From: an uncultured Agathobacter sp. | Lineage (GTDB): Bacteria; Bacillota; Clostridia; Lachnospirales; Lachnospiraceae | Direction of reading: 5' to 3' | Length of the DNA stretch: 54,216 nucleotides | NCBI GenBank assembly: GCA_934359755.1 | Contig: CAKRLV010000017.1 | Coordinates: 1-54,216 of the forward strand | Part shown: positions 26,771 to 35,275 of the stretch, in pieces | Numbering within the stretch: position 1 is the first letter of the stretch | Layout of the letters: each line of letters begins with the position of its first letter | Notes under the pieces: model-generated | What the model was told of the DNA's origin: nothing | What the model saw: only the letters and a program-made list of their open reading frames with translations | Database searches by the model: none | Program-made: the position numbers and the translations under genes

Positions 26771-26905
26771 TAGATAAATTAGTAATTTTGCTTTATATAG
26801 ATGAATTAGTAATTTCGTTTTATATAGATAAATTAGTAATTTTGTTTTATATAGATAAATTAGTAATTTTGTTTTATATAGATAAATTAGTAATTACGTT
26901 TTATA
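26771..26905. repeat. 27-bp tandem repeat, 5 copies, reaching into the amidase gene
   Basis: Copies start at 26771, 26798, 26825, 26852 and 26879, unit near TAGATAAATTAGTAATTTTG plus TTTTATA. The last copy supplies the stop codon and final residues of the minus-strand amidase. The open plus-strand frame through it is a repeat artefact. Confidence 0.93.
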
Positions 26906-27585
26906 AATTTGTTAATACCCAGATAAATTGCTCGGGAAAGTTTATTCTGATAGGAGTCATCTATAAGAAGTCTGGCTTCTGTAGGATTGCTTAAGAACCC
27001 ACATTCTACAATTATTGTAGGTGTGGGTGATTTTCTTAAAAGGTAATAATCAGGATTGTCTTTGACTTGTCTTGAGTTTTTAATATCAAGATTTTCATCT
27101 ACTTCAGTTTGTACAAGCTTTGCAAGTTCTTCGCTGTAAGTGGAATTAGAGTAGTAAAACACCTGTGGACCAAATATTGATTCATCAGGAAAGCTGTTTT
27201 GGTGAATGCATACAGTAAGATCGGCGTTATTATCCTCAATTAATTTAATCCTGTTTTGTAGATCTTCAATTTTGCGTTTAGTAGAATCTGGGGATGCAAG
27301 ATCAGAATCGTCTGTCCGAGTCATAATTACATTATATCCTTTTTTCTTAAGAAGTTTTTCTAATTTTTTTGCGATAGCCAGATTGACATCTTTCTCGAGA
27401 ATATTGTCAACGCCTACTTTGCCAGGGTCTGCACCGCCATGACCGGCATCGACAACAATTGTAATATCATTTTTTTTATGATTTGCCTGATTGTGTGCTG
27501 CAACGCATCGCGCAGAAAAGAAACTACCAAGAAAAATCATACATACAAAAAAGTACCTGAATTTGTAACAAAATTTTTTAAACAT
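26887..27585 (-). CDS. N-acetylmuramoyl-L-alanine amidase (Amidase_3, CwlD-like)
   Basis: The enzyme removes stem peptides from peptidoglycan. Starting at the ATG at 27585, the 232-residue protein begins with a signal sequence or anchor (FKKFCYKFRYFFVCMIFLG), then the catalytic domain: VVDAGHGG with the first zinc His, the Glu of LEKDVN, the His of VCIHQN, and VECGFLSNP with the catalytic Glu. Size and simple layout resemble CwlD of spore cortex formation. An in-frame TTG at 27597 is the alternative start; neither start has a strong binding site. The last few codons lie in a tandem repeat. Confidence 0.88.
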   Translation of the reverse strand: MFKKFCYKFRYFFVCMIFLGSFFSARCVAAHNQANHKKNDITIVVDAGHGGADPGKVGVDNILEKDVNLAIAKKLEKLLKKKGYNVIMTRTDDSDLASPDSTKRKIEDLQNRIKLIEDNNADLTVCIHQNSFPDESIFGPQVFYYSNSTYSEELAKLVQTEVDENLDIKNSRQVKDNPDYYLLRKSPTPTIIVECGFLSNPTEARLLIDDSYQNKLSRAIYLGINKFIKRNY

Positions 27586-27603
27586 ATATGTACCCAATAA
27601 ATT

Positions 27604-27634
27604 ACCCGATGTGCTATGATGACATCGGGTTTTT
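27604..27634 (+). terminator. Strong hairpin upstream of the amidase gene
   Basis: ACCCGATGT and ACATCGGGT form a perfect 9-bp stem with a 9-nt loop. The T-tract (TTTTT) is on the plus strand, where no gene precedes it. On the minus strand it lies just upstream of the amidase start without a T-tract, so its role is unclear. Confidence 0.5.
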
Positions 27635-27902
27635 AATATTATATGTTCAATTTTCAGTTTTTATAACAAATTAAATTATCATAAATATGCTAAATCATAT
27701 TGCTACATATAAGCTACATATAAGGTACATTATATGGTTATGCAAAACGTTAATATATAAATACCAAATTACATTAATTCTTATATACTAAATCATATTA
27801 CTACGCATATCATATATTAAATTAATTCATATATGCTAAATATATTACTGCGCATATCATATATTAAATTAATTCATATATGCTAAATATATTATTGCGT
27901 AA
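27635..27902. repeat. AT-rich gap with 47-bp direct repeats
   Basis: Within 27787-27900 the block GCATATCATATATTAAATTA and its flank recur at 27805 and 27852 (period 47), with a third partial copy after 27881 and weaker related motifs upstream. No gene or promoter is convincing here. Confidence 0.75.
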
Positions 27903-29612
27903 CTAGTTTATATATTTAATAATTGTATCCCATATATCATTTGTTTCAAATCCAAGCTTCCAGAATGATGCGCCGGCAAGGGAATTTTCATTTACAAGTT
28001 TTAATCTTTGTTCAGCTGAACTTGCATCTTCGAGCCATATTTTGTAAATTATATCACCTTCCTGCCAAGAGGCATAATTCTGACCGTCGTCCTGACTCCA
28101 CTCGGCAGTTACACCCTTCTCAACTAAAAGGTTAGCAGCTGACCGCATTCCATATACTGTGGATGAAGTCTCATAAGTAGAAGCATCATCAGCATTAGGT
28201 GTAAGTGTCCAGAGTCTTGTATAGAATGGCATTCCCAATATAACCTGATTAGACGGAACACTATCAATTGTATCCTTCACACCTTGTTGTACCCAATTTA
28301 TAGAAGAAACAGAACCTGCATCAGAACCCTTATAATGTTCATCATATCCCATTATAACAACATAATCAGCAAAATCTGCTTGTTCTGCTCTGTTGTAGAA
28401 AGCTGTGTAACTTGTTGGAACATAATTATCAACAGAAAGTACAATACCATTATTGCTGCATTTAATAGCAAGTTCTCGTACAAACTGTATATACGCATCA
28501 CCTACTGCATTACCGTCTAGTGCTTCAAAATCAAGGTTAATTCCATCGAGTTCATATTTGATAGCGGATGCAATTATCTGATTTACGAGATACTGTCTTG
28601 TTGAAGTATGTGTAAGAACATATGTCGAATCAACATCTGGGTTATCGAGATTGTTCACAAGCGCCCATACTTCAATTCCTTGTTGATGGCAGTACTTTAC
28701 ATAAGAAGGACTGGCAATGTCGGAAATATTTCCCTTGTTATCATTTAAGTGAAACCATGTTGGTGAAATAACATTCACACCCTTTGTAGATGAGATAACA
28801 TTTGCTACATCACTATTGGCGCTTGAAGTGGTTACCTGATGCCATGCCATACATATTTTAAAGTCTTTTTCAATATGTGGAAGTTTATCTTCTTTATATT
28901 CATCGTTCTTGATTGTCTTTTTCTTGTTATCTACAACATACTTTGACTTGATGTATCCTACAATACCATCTTTGGACATAACTTTGGTCCATTTTTCATC
29001 AGCTTTGATAACGGTAACAGTATCACCTTTTGAAAGGTCTTCAAGAATGGAACTTTTTATTCCTCCTTTTACCCTAAGCTGAGTATTTCTCTTCACGGAA
29101 GCTGTTTCGATTTTGCCCCACTCATTTGTAATCACTATATGCGAAGGTTTCTCATATACTTCATATTTGAAATCGGAAAACTGACGTACAAATTCTATTT
29201 CAATCAATGCAGAATCTGAGGTTGCTTTTACAACTGGACATTTATAATCTGTCGTAGATTTGTTTGTCAGATAGCTATTTGCATCTGCATGGGCAGATAT
29301 GAGTCCGTTGCTTGTAGCATATAAAAGAATGTTCTCATTTTCATCCCAATAAAATCTTGGATTAATAAAATCATGTACGAAATTGTAATCAAGATAGATT
29401 TCTCCGTTTATCATAGTGGCTTTATTGTCGGCTTTTTCTTTGTTTAGAACAATAGCAACATCACTATCTGATGATATATCAAAATATTTTGATAAGTCCA
29501 TCCGTTCTTTAGATGGCGTGTATTTTTTAACCAGTGTTGATATGCCTATAATTGCTATGATGAGCAATACTATACCAATAACACTAACAACTGGAATTAT
29601 TTTCTTTTTCAT
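27903..29612 (-). CDS. GH18-family glycoside hydrolase with SH3 domain (YaaH/CwlK-like wall enzyme)
   Basis: The 569-residue protein has an N-terminal membrane anchor (residues about 7-27), a region like the copper-amine-oxidase N-terminal fold (YLDYNFVHDFINPRFYWDE), a bacterial SH3 domain at about 176-232 (TQLRVKGGI...GDTVTVIKADEKWTKV), and a C-terminal GH18 barrel with LDGINLDFEAL, the DxxDxE catalytic motif. GH18 enzymes of this arrangement cleave peptidoglycan or are spore-germination hydrolases. It is probably anchored outside the cell. It lies upstream of the amidase on the same strand but 317 bp away, so separate expression is possible. Confidence 0.88.
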   Translation of the reverse strand: MKKKIIPVVSVIGIVLLIIAIIGISTLVKKYTPSKERMDLSKYFDISSDSDVAIVLNKEKADNKATMINGEIYLDYNFVHDFINPRFYWDENENILLYATSNGLISAHADANSYLTNKSTTDYKCPVVKATSDSALIEIEFVRQFSDFKYEVYEKPSHIVITNEWGKIETASVKRNTQLRVKGGIKSSILEDLSKGDTVTVIKADEKWTKVMSKDGIVGYIKSKYVVDNKKKTIKNDEYKEDKLPHIEKDFKICMAWHQVTTSSANSDVANVISSTKGVNVISPTWFHLNDNKGNISDIASPSYVKYCHQQGIEVWALVNNLDNPDVDSTYVLTHTSTRQYLVNQIIASAIKYELDGINLDFEALDGNAVGDAYIQFVRELAIKCSNNGIVLSVDNYVPTSYTAFYNRAEQADFADYVVIMGYDEHYKGSDAGSVSSINWVQQGVKDTIDSVPSNQVILGMPFYTRLWTLTPNADDASTYETSSTVYGMRSAANLLVEKGVTAEWSQDDGQNYASWQEGDIIYKIWLEDASSAEQRLKLVNENSLAGASFWKLGFETNDIWDTIIKYIN

Positions 29613-30040
29613 GTGTAAACCTACCCTTTCTAGTATTGACTATAACTCAACATGATTATACCATTGAAGGAAAGTAGATTCAAATAATTACTTATAATTT
29701 GTGGGAGCCAAGATGACTCCCACCATCTTTTTTCTAAATGCTAATAAATGGAGTAAATAACATCAAATTGCCTATACGTTCCCCATTGTTATATATTTTT
29801 TTTAGTATGCTTCGACCTACATAATAATCCTGTCTTATCACCTCCCATTTCATAAGGATGTACTCTCATAAGGCTTCATATAGAAGATATTGTGAGCACA
29901 TAAAGATTCCGACACTAATTCATCCAAATAATTAATCCACTGTAGAGGGATGAATTGAATTCAATAAGCAGCTGATTGCAAGAATTAAAGTTCATGTGAT
30001 ATATTAATCCCTTTGTAACTTGTAGTAAGATTACTAAAAG
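29613..30040. other. 428-bp gap with overlapping very short reading frames and a hairpin
   Basis: On the minus strand three short frames overlap: one of 26 codons beginning near 29993, one ending in KPYESTSL whose stop overlaps by ATGA the start of a third, about 39 codons long, opening MKWEVIRQDYYVGRSI. Binding sites are poor, so these may be remnants of a decayed gene downstream of the MinD-like gene. A 7-bp hairpin GTGGGAG/CTCCCAC lies at 29701-29723. Nothing here is a confident gene. Confidence 0.4.
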
Positions 30041-30637
30041 CTACATCCTTTCTAATAAATTATTGAAGAAATCAAAATCTTCAGAGGTAATTTGAAACGG
30101 ATTTGGTAAAAATGGTAATGGCAGAATATCAATTTTATAAGTTCGATGAATCCTGGTTAGATTTTCTTTTATTCGTTCATATCCCAAAAATGTTATATGC
30201 GTTTGATAATTTATATATTTATCACATAAAGTTTCGAGAAACTCTTCTAACACAGTTTTCTTCCACGATGATAAAGGACATATTGCAAGCTGCATGTGAC
30301 ATCGTGCGTATTCATTTATCGTATATTGATTCAATACACCAAAGTCAAGAATAAAAAAATCATAGTCCTGCTTTAAAATATCTTGTAGGTTGTTGAGTGT
30401 GCTGTTTGGGAAAAAATTAATATAGTTTTTTCTAAATGTGTAGTTGTTCGTATTAAGGTTAAGCAGCCTAATCTGGTTTGTAGCGTTTAGTTCAATAAAA
30501 GCTACATTGTACCTGCATTTATTCTGTAAAAAATTACATAATGCTATGCTAAAGTTTGTCACACCTACGTTATGTCCATAACCACAGACACCTACTATTT
30601 TCGATGAAAGATGTTGTGTTTTACGCTTTCTAAAAAT
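30041..30637 (-). CDS. MinD/ParA-like protein, probably starting at ATT
   Basis: From a start at 30637 the protein has 198 residues and opens with a P-loop-like strand (KIVGVCGYGHNVGVTNFSIA). This aligns by eye with the C-terminal domain of the upstream kinase (KIAVVGSNHGCGSTHIAISL). A GTG at 30562 would delete that conserved segment. No ATG, GTG or TTG lies further upstream in frame, but a perfect GGAGGT at 30651-30646 sits 8 nt before ATT at 30637, inside the kinase gene. The rest resembles a MinD/CpaE fold (DFFILDFGV). The Walker lysine is missing, so nucleotide hydrolysis is doubtful. Confidence 0.6.
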   Translation of the reverse strand: MFRKRKTQHLSSKIVGVCGYGHNVGVTNFSIALCNFLQNKCRYNVAFIELNATNQIRLLNLNTNNYTFRKNYINFFPNSTLNNLQDILKQDYDFFILDFGVLNQYTINEYARCHMQLAICPLSSWKKTVLEEFLETLCDKYINYQTHITFLGYERIKENLTRIHRTYKIDILPLPFLPNPFQITSEDFDFFNNLLERM

Positions 30638-31977
30638 GATAAACTACCTCCATTTTTATCCAGTAGTTGTTTGAACAGGACCATTTTATCTTTTGATACT
30701 ATAAAAGGGGTAGTATCAAATGGATAATTAAGTACCTGTGTGTGAAGTAATTTGGATAATGCTATAGATGACTTGCGATCACACAAATTACAAATAGTAT
30801 AAAAAGGAATACCAGTTTTTAGCAAAGAATTATATATGTCGGTAATTGCGTTTCTGTGCCATATGGCTCCCCCACAAACAAATAGAACTATATCAGTATT
30901 TTCGAGTTCGTTGTCCGAGAAGTCTGTACCATAGTCAAATACAGAGATTCCATCATCGGTGTCTGATACAATTATTCCTGGGCCATATGATGGCAGTCCT
31001 TTAAAAAATTTGTAGTAGATATATCCTTGCTCTTCATAGGAACCCTTCAGATACTGTGCGGATTTTTGTAGGTCGGAAAACAAATTTTTTTCATGATATG
31101 TAGCACAATATCCTGAGTAATTCAATGAACAGACAAGCGAAATAGCTATATGCGTAGATCCACAGCCATGATTACTTCCAACGACTGCAATTTTTTTTAC
31201 AAGATGCGGTCCAACTGATTTTGATAATTCTTGTAACAATTCAGATTCAAAGTCTTCGACCGTCTCATAACGAAGCGATGGATCTGATTCAATTGATTTT
31301 TTTAAAATCTTTTGGATTTTCTGGGAAAATGATGTATCAACGTGCTCATACAGCTCATATAATATCTTGCCAAGGCTGTACAGGTCTGCTTTTAAAGAAA
31401 CTTGTTCTTCTGTAAAGCATTCCGGGGCACTATAATTTAAATTCCCGTAGAACTTGAATTTATTTCCTTGATTGGAAACATATAAAGATATGTTAAAATC
31501 GATTAATTTTATCTGATTTCCACATAATATAATATGTTCTGGTTTTAGATCCCGATACAATATCGGTAATGGTCGAAACGAGTGCAGATATTTAAAAATA
31601 TCGCAAAGCTGTTCGCAAATTCTAATATAAAAATCTAAGGAAATAATTTGTTGATGAAGCAATATATGCTCTAAAGAATCGCCAACAATATATTCTTCCA
31701 CAATATAAAAATTTGATTCGTCTTCTTCAATATCAAAAATCTGTGGAATACCTGGATGACTCAAACTCTTTAAAAGCTGCGCTTCTGTGAGTTCGGACGC
31801 GGATAAAACCTGATCGTGGGGGATGATCTTAATGGCTCTTTCCTGATCCAAAGAAATGTGTCTGACAAGATATACAGTGCTAAAACTGCCAGTACCAAGA
31901 GGTCTGATTATTTCATATTTGTCAAACAGTAAATGTTTCATTTTGTTAATAATACGCTCCTTTTGTGGGACACGCAT
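30595..31977 (-). CDS. Ser/Thr protein kinase fused to a degenerate P-loop domain
   Basis: Residues about 20-255 are a Hanks-type kinase: glycine loop GTGSFS, Lys50 in AIK, catalytic YRD with Asp143, Lys145, and an APE-like SAPE. Two metal-binding positions deviate: Asn is His148 in DLKPEH, and DFG is DFN (160-162). Residues about 264-460 resemble a MinD/TadZ domain with a Walker-like GSNHGCGSTH lacking its lysine. There is no membrane helix or PASTA domain. The ATG at 31977 lacks a binding site. ATG at 31941 or ATT codons 3-6 nt after AAGGAG (31962-31957) are alternatives. The neighbouring MinD-like gene overlaps its end. The FHA protein of the Tad operon is a plausible reader of its output. 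Confidence 0.8.
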   Translation of the reverse strand: MRVPQKERIINKMKHLLFDKYEIIRPLGTGSFSTVYLVRHISLDQERAIKIIPHDQVLSASELTEAQLLKSLSHPGIPQIFDIEEDESNFYIVEEYIVGDSLEHILLHQQIISLDFYIRICEQLCDIFKYLHSFRPLPILYRDLKPEHIILCGNQIKLIDFNISLYVSNQGNKFKFYGNLNYSAPECFTEEQVSLKADLYSLGKILYELYEHVDTSFSQKIQKILKKSIESDPSLRYETVEDFESELLQELSKSVGPHLVKKIAVVGSNHGCGSTHIAISLVCSLNYSGYCATYHEKNLFSDLQKSAQYLKGSYEEQGYIYYKFFKGLPSYGPGIIVSDTDDGISVFDYGTDFSDNELENTDIVLFVCGGAIWHRNAITDIYNSLLKTGIPFYTICNLCDRKSSIALSKLLHTQVLNYPFDTTPFIVSKDKMVLFKQLLDKNGGSLSFLESVKHNIFHRK

Positions 31978-32135
31978 CTTGTGAATAAATTTATATCACA
32001 AAAATTTTCTGATTGCAATACCTTTTTTGAAAAATTTTCTGAAATTATTTTTCATAACAGAATTTTTGCTGATATTGCAGATGCATTGTAGAATAAATAT
32101 TTGTTTAGTTTAGAAAGTTTTAATCACTTATTTGC

Positions 32136-32164
32136 TTTACTTTAAATGAGCATTTTATTATAAT
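32136..32164 (+). promoter_or_regulatory. Sigma-A-type promoter for mecA
   Basis: TTTACT at 32136-32141, 17-bp spacer, then TATAAT at 32159-32164, about 45 bp before the start codon. Confidence 0.6.
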
Positions 32165-32209
32165 AAGTGTACGTTTTACAGACGATTTTCTAGGTAAGGA
32201 AGTGATTAG

Positions 32210-32947
32210 ATGAAAATTGAAAAAGTAAACGATAATCAGATCCGTTGCACTTTAACGCGTGAGGATTTAGCAGATCGGCAGATTAAATTAAGCGAGCTGG
32301 CATATGGTTCAGAGAAGGCTAGGAAGCTTTTTAGAGATATGATTCAGCAAGCTAATTATGAATTTGGATTTGAAGCGGATGATATTCCACTTATGGTGGA
32401 GGCTATTCCACTCTCTACGGAATCCATTATATTAGTTATCACAAAAGTTGAATATCCAGAGGAAATGGATGTCAGGTTTTCAAATTTTTCAGAGCCAGAC
32501 GAAGATATGGGATATGACGAGCCAGTGGCTGCACCGAGTGAAAAGGGTGCCGATGAGGTTTTAGATATTTTTAAGAAGCTTAAGGAAGCTGCAAATACTG
32601 ATGGTTCGGAAGAAGATAAGGCCGAAAAGGCTACAAATAGCAAGCAATTTGTAGATATGACTAAGATGTTTGAGTTCAAAAATCTTGATGATGTATGCAG
32701 ATTGGCGAATGTAATTTATAATTATTACGAGGGTGATAATGATTTATATAAAGATACTAAGAACAACAGATTTTATCTGATGCTTCATAAGAGCAATCAC
32801 TCACCCGTTGAATTTAATAAGATTTGTAACAGGATATCAGAATATGCACTTCAGAAGAATTATACACCAGCGATTGGGGCATATTACTCGGAGCATGGAA
32901 ATTTAATACTTTCGAAGCATGCGATTCAGACACTTGCTTCGCTATAA
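32210..32947 (+). CDS. mecA: ClpC adaptor protein MecA
   Basis: MecA delivers substrates such as competence regulators to the ClpCP protease. The 245-residue protein has the N-terminal recognition domain (MKIEKVNDNQIRCTLTREDL, then a helix with ARKLFRDMIQQANYEFGF), a charged linker at about 105-150, and a C-terminal domain with FEFKNLDDVCRLA and a central NNRFYLML strand. AAGGAAG precedes the ATG. It is monocistronic, ending in a perfect palindromic terminator shared with the convergent DUF1858 gene. Confidence 0.9.
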   Translation: MKIEKVNDNQIRCTLTREDLADRQIKLSELAYGSEKARKLFRDMIQQANYEFGFEADDIPLMVEAIPLSTESIILVITKVEYPEEMDVRFSNFSEPDEDMGYDEPVAAPSEKGADEVLDIFKKLKEAANTDGSEEDKAEKATNSKQFVDMTKMFEFKNLDDVCRLANVIYNYYEGDNDLYKDTKNNRFYLMLHKSNHSPVEFNKICNRISEYALQKNYTPAIGAYYSEHGNLILSKHAIQTLASL

Positions 32948-32949
32948 CA

Positions 32950-32981
32950 AAAAGACGGTTCAATTGAACCGTCTTTTTTTT
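32950..32981. terminator. Bidirectional terminator between mecA and the DUF1858 gene
   Basis: The sequence AAAAGACGGTTCAA/TTGAACCGTCTTTT is a perfect 14-bp palindrome with T-tracts on both strands. Confidence 0.93.
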
Positions 32982-32985
32982 AGAT

Positions 32986-33192
32986 TTATTCTGCTTTTGC
33001 AAGAAATGCATTAATCTCGTCAACAAGAGCTGTAGAATCAATGCCATGAACGGCAGCTGCCTGCTCAATTGTCTCCATCTGTGAAGATGGGCATCCAAGA
33101 CAATGCATACCAATATTTAAAAGTATTGGAGCAACATTCTCGTTAATCTGAAGAAGTTCACCAATCATAGTGTCCTTTGTAATCTGTGCCAT
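32986..33192 (-). CDS. DUF1858 (putative disulfide redox) small protein
   Basis: The 68-residue protein has the DUF1858 pattern: ITKDTMIGELL, then a CxxC pair in HCLGCPSS at about residues 31-36, and a helix with IEQAAAVHGID. The CxxC is thought to act in redox chemistry, sometimes linked to hybrid-cluster proteins. GGAGG lies upstream of the ATG. It is convergent with mecA and divergent from flagellin. Confidence 0.88.
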   Translation of the reverse strand: MAQITKDTMIGELLQINENVAPILLNIGMHCLGCPSSQMETIEQAAAVHGIDSTALVDEINAFLAKAE

Positions 33193-33279
33193 CGGAAAAT
33201 CCTCCTTTATAATCTGTTTTGTGTGCTTATTATAATATGATTTCCGAGTAAATGCAAATTATACGGGAAAATAGTTCTT

Positions 33280-33306
33280 AAGATATTTTATCAGAATGCC
33301 GATATA
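33280..33306 (+). promoter_or_regulatory. Sigma-D (sigma-28) flagellin promoter
   Basis: TAAG at 33280-33283, 15-bp spacer, then GCCGATAT at 33299-33306, a near-perfect match to the flagellar late-promoter consensus, 74 bp before the flagellin start. Confidence 0.85.
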
Positions 33307-33379
33307 GATAGCAAGTGACACGGATTGTCAAATATGCGGCATGGATGCACAGCGTATAGAGATACGGAAAGGAACGCAT

Positions 33380-34789
33380 ATGAAAATAAATAGAAATATG
33401 GCAGCAGTTACAGCCAATACCCGTCTTCTTAGAACTGAGAATAAATTACAGGCATCAATTGGCAGATTATCAAGCGGTTACAAGATAAATTCTGCAGGAG
33501 ATAACCCGGCAGGAATGGCAATTTCAAATAAAATGAAAGCCCAGATAGATGGACTTGACCAGGCAAATTCAAATGCGAATGATGGAGTATCGGTTCTTCA
33601 GATTGCAGATGGAGCGTTAAATGAAGTAGCAAGTATGCTGCAGAGAATGAGAGAACTTTCAGTTCAGGCTGCCAATGATACATATACAGCTGATGATAAG
33701 CAGTCAATTCAGAATGAAATTGATGAGCTTAGAAAAGAGGTTGATAGAATATCATCTGACACCGAATACAATACAAAGACATTGCTTGATGGCTCATCGG
33801 ATGTAAGGGTATATTCTAAAGAATCAACAAGACTGAATGTGTCAGAACACGTTGCAACAGGTACATATTCTGTAAATGTAACAGATGTTGCAAAGCAGGC
33901 CGAGAAGACTTATACAATGCCACAGAATCTGGTGGAAGGTACTGTCACAGTTAATAGCAGGGAAATCACAGTTACAAATAATATGTCAGTGGATGATTTT
34001 TATGATCAACTTGGAGCAGCAATAGAGAGTGCTGGTGGAAGTTTGGAAATTGACAGAAATACGAATGAATTTACTGTTAAAACAGATTTGTACGGAAGTA
34101 AGGCAGTACTGAATGTATCGTTTTCAAAAGATTTGTACAAGGAATTTGGCGGTACAGTAAAAGATGATGTTGAGACATACACCGAAAGTACATATGGTGC
34201 AGATGCACAGGTAAGTCTTGGTGATGGATTTGGAGACAATGCAACATGCAGAACTGACGGAAATCGTGTATATGTGAGAGATAATAATGGATTTTCTATG
34301 GATTTTCTTGTAAATTCAGATCTTCTTGATGGTGTTGATGAAAACGGAAATCCATATACAGATAGAGATGTAGATATCGAAGTTACTGATATTGGTGCAA
34401 TGAAGATTCAGATTGGTTCAAATCAGTATCAGGAAATGTCGGTAAGAATCCCTGAGATTTCTTCAAAGAGTATGTATCTTGATACGATTGATGTTGTTTC
34501 ATATGGTGGTGCAGATCGTGCAATGAGTACATTGGATGATGCAATTGCTAAGCTTTCATCAGTACGTTCAACTATTGGAGCATTCCAGAACAGGCTTGAT
34601 TATGCAAATAACAGCCTTTCAGAGACAGTAGAAGATATGACATCTGCATACTCAGGAATACTTGATACGGATATGGCAGAAGAAATGACAGAATATGCGC
34701 AGCAGAATATTCTTAACCAGGCTACTATATCTGTATTATCACAGGCGAACGATTTACCACAGCAGGTGCTTTCATTGCTTTCAAGATAG
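33380..34789 (+). CDS. Flagellin
   Basis: The ATG at 33380 is preferred over the in-frame ATG at 33341, because AAAGGA precedes it and flagellins begin with MxINxN. The 469-residue protein has the D0/D1 N-terminus (MKINRNMAAVTANTRLLRTE to about 140), a variable central domain at about 140-385, and the C-terminal D1/D0 helices with RSTIGAFQNRLDYANN and a hydrophobic end (VLSLLSR). It is the filament subunit. fliS follows 12 bp later, so chaperone and filament are co-expressed under the sigma-D promoter. Confidence 0.95.
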   Translation: MKINRNMAAVTANTRLLRTENKLQASIGRLSSGYKINSAGDNPAGMAISNKMKAQIDGLDQANSNANDGVSVLQIADGALNEVASMLQRMRELSVQAANDTYTADDKQSIQNEIDELRKEVDRISSDTEYNTKTLLDGSSDVRVYSKESTRLNVSEHVATGTYSVNVTDVAKQAEKTYTMPQNLVEGTVTVNSREITVTNNMSVDDFYDQLGAAIESAGGSLEIDRNTNEFTVKTDLYGSKAVLNVSFSKDLYKEFGGTVKDDVETYTESTYGADAQVSLGDGFGDNATCRTDGNRVYVRDNNGFSMDFLVNSDLLDGVDENGNPYTDRDVDIEVTDIGAMKIQIGSNQYQEMSVRIPEISSKSMYLDTIDVVSYGGADRAMSTLDDAIAKLSSVRSTIGAFQNRLDYANNSLSETVEDMTSAYSGILDTDMAEEMTEYAQQNILNQATISVLSQANDLPQQVLSLLSR

Positions 34790-34801
34790 GTGGAATAGTG
34801 T

Positions 34802-35275
34802 ATGGAAAATCAGAAAAAACAGGATTTTACCAGAAGGCTGAGTCAATGTAATCAGGGTGGTATGATAATAATAATTTATGATATTTTCTTTGCGTATATT
34901 GATGATGTGAGAAAGGCAAAAGAAACCGAAAATGATTCAGATTATAAGACAGGCTTAAGAAAAGCGCAGGAGACATTAGATGAATTAATACATGCGCTTA
35001 ATTTCAAATATGAGATTGCAGGCACATTGTATCCGCTTTACATGTATTGTAAGAATTTGCTGGCAAAAGCTATGTATGAACACCGCCTTGAAAAAGTGGA
35101 TGAGGCTGAAAATATTATGAGGCGTCTGTATAGCAGCTTTGAGGAAGCGGCAAAACAAGACACCTCAGGACCGATTATGAGCAATGCACAGCAGGTTTAT
35201 GCTGGTATGACATATGGAAAATTTGATCTTAATGAGGATTATACAGATAATACTCATAGAGGATTCTTGGTATGA
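34802..35275 (+). CDS. fliS: Flagellar export chaperone FliS-like
   Basis: The 157-residue protein is all-helical, with the FliS features of a short N-terminus, IIIIYDIFFAYIDDVRKA, a helix rich in AQETLDELIHALNFKYE, and YMYCKNLLAKAMYEHRLEK. FliS binds the flagellin C-terminus before export. It has AGGTGG upstream. Its stop codon lies within the terminator hairpin and its 3' end overlaps the convergent DUF2508 gene by 22 nt. Confidence 0.87.
   Translation: MENQKKQDFTRRLSQCNQGGMIIIIYDIFFAYIDDVRKAKETENDSDYKTGLRKAQETLDELIHALNFKYEIAGTLYPLYMYCKNLLAKAMYEHRLEKVDEAENIMRRLYSSFEEAAKQDTSGPIMSNAQQVYAGMTYGKFDLNEDYTDNTHRGFLV

Noticed and set aside
26788..26994. Plus-strand frame translating the 27-bp repeat (LYIDELVI-type)
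   Set aside because: Repeat artefact overlapping the minus-strand amidase gene end; repeat period is a multiple of three, which keeps it open.
29839..29846. GGGAGGTG on the minus strand as a start for a 35-codon frame
   Set aside because: The GTG overlaps its own would-be binding site; the only nearby ATG is followed at once by a stop.
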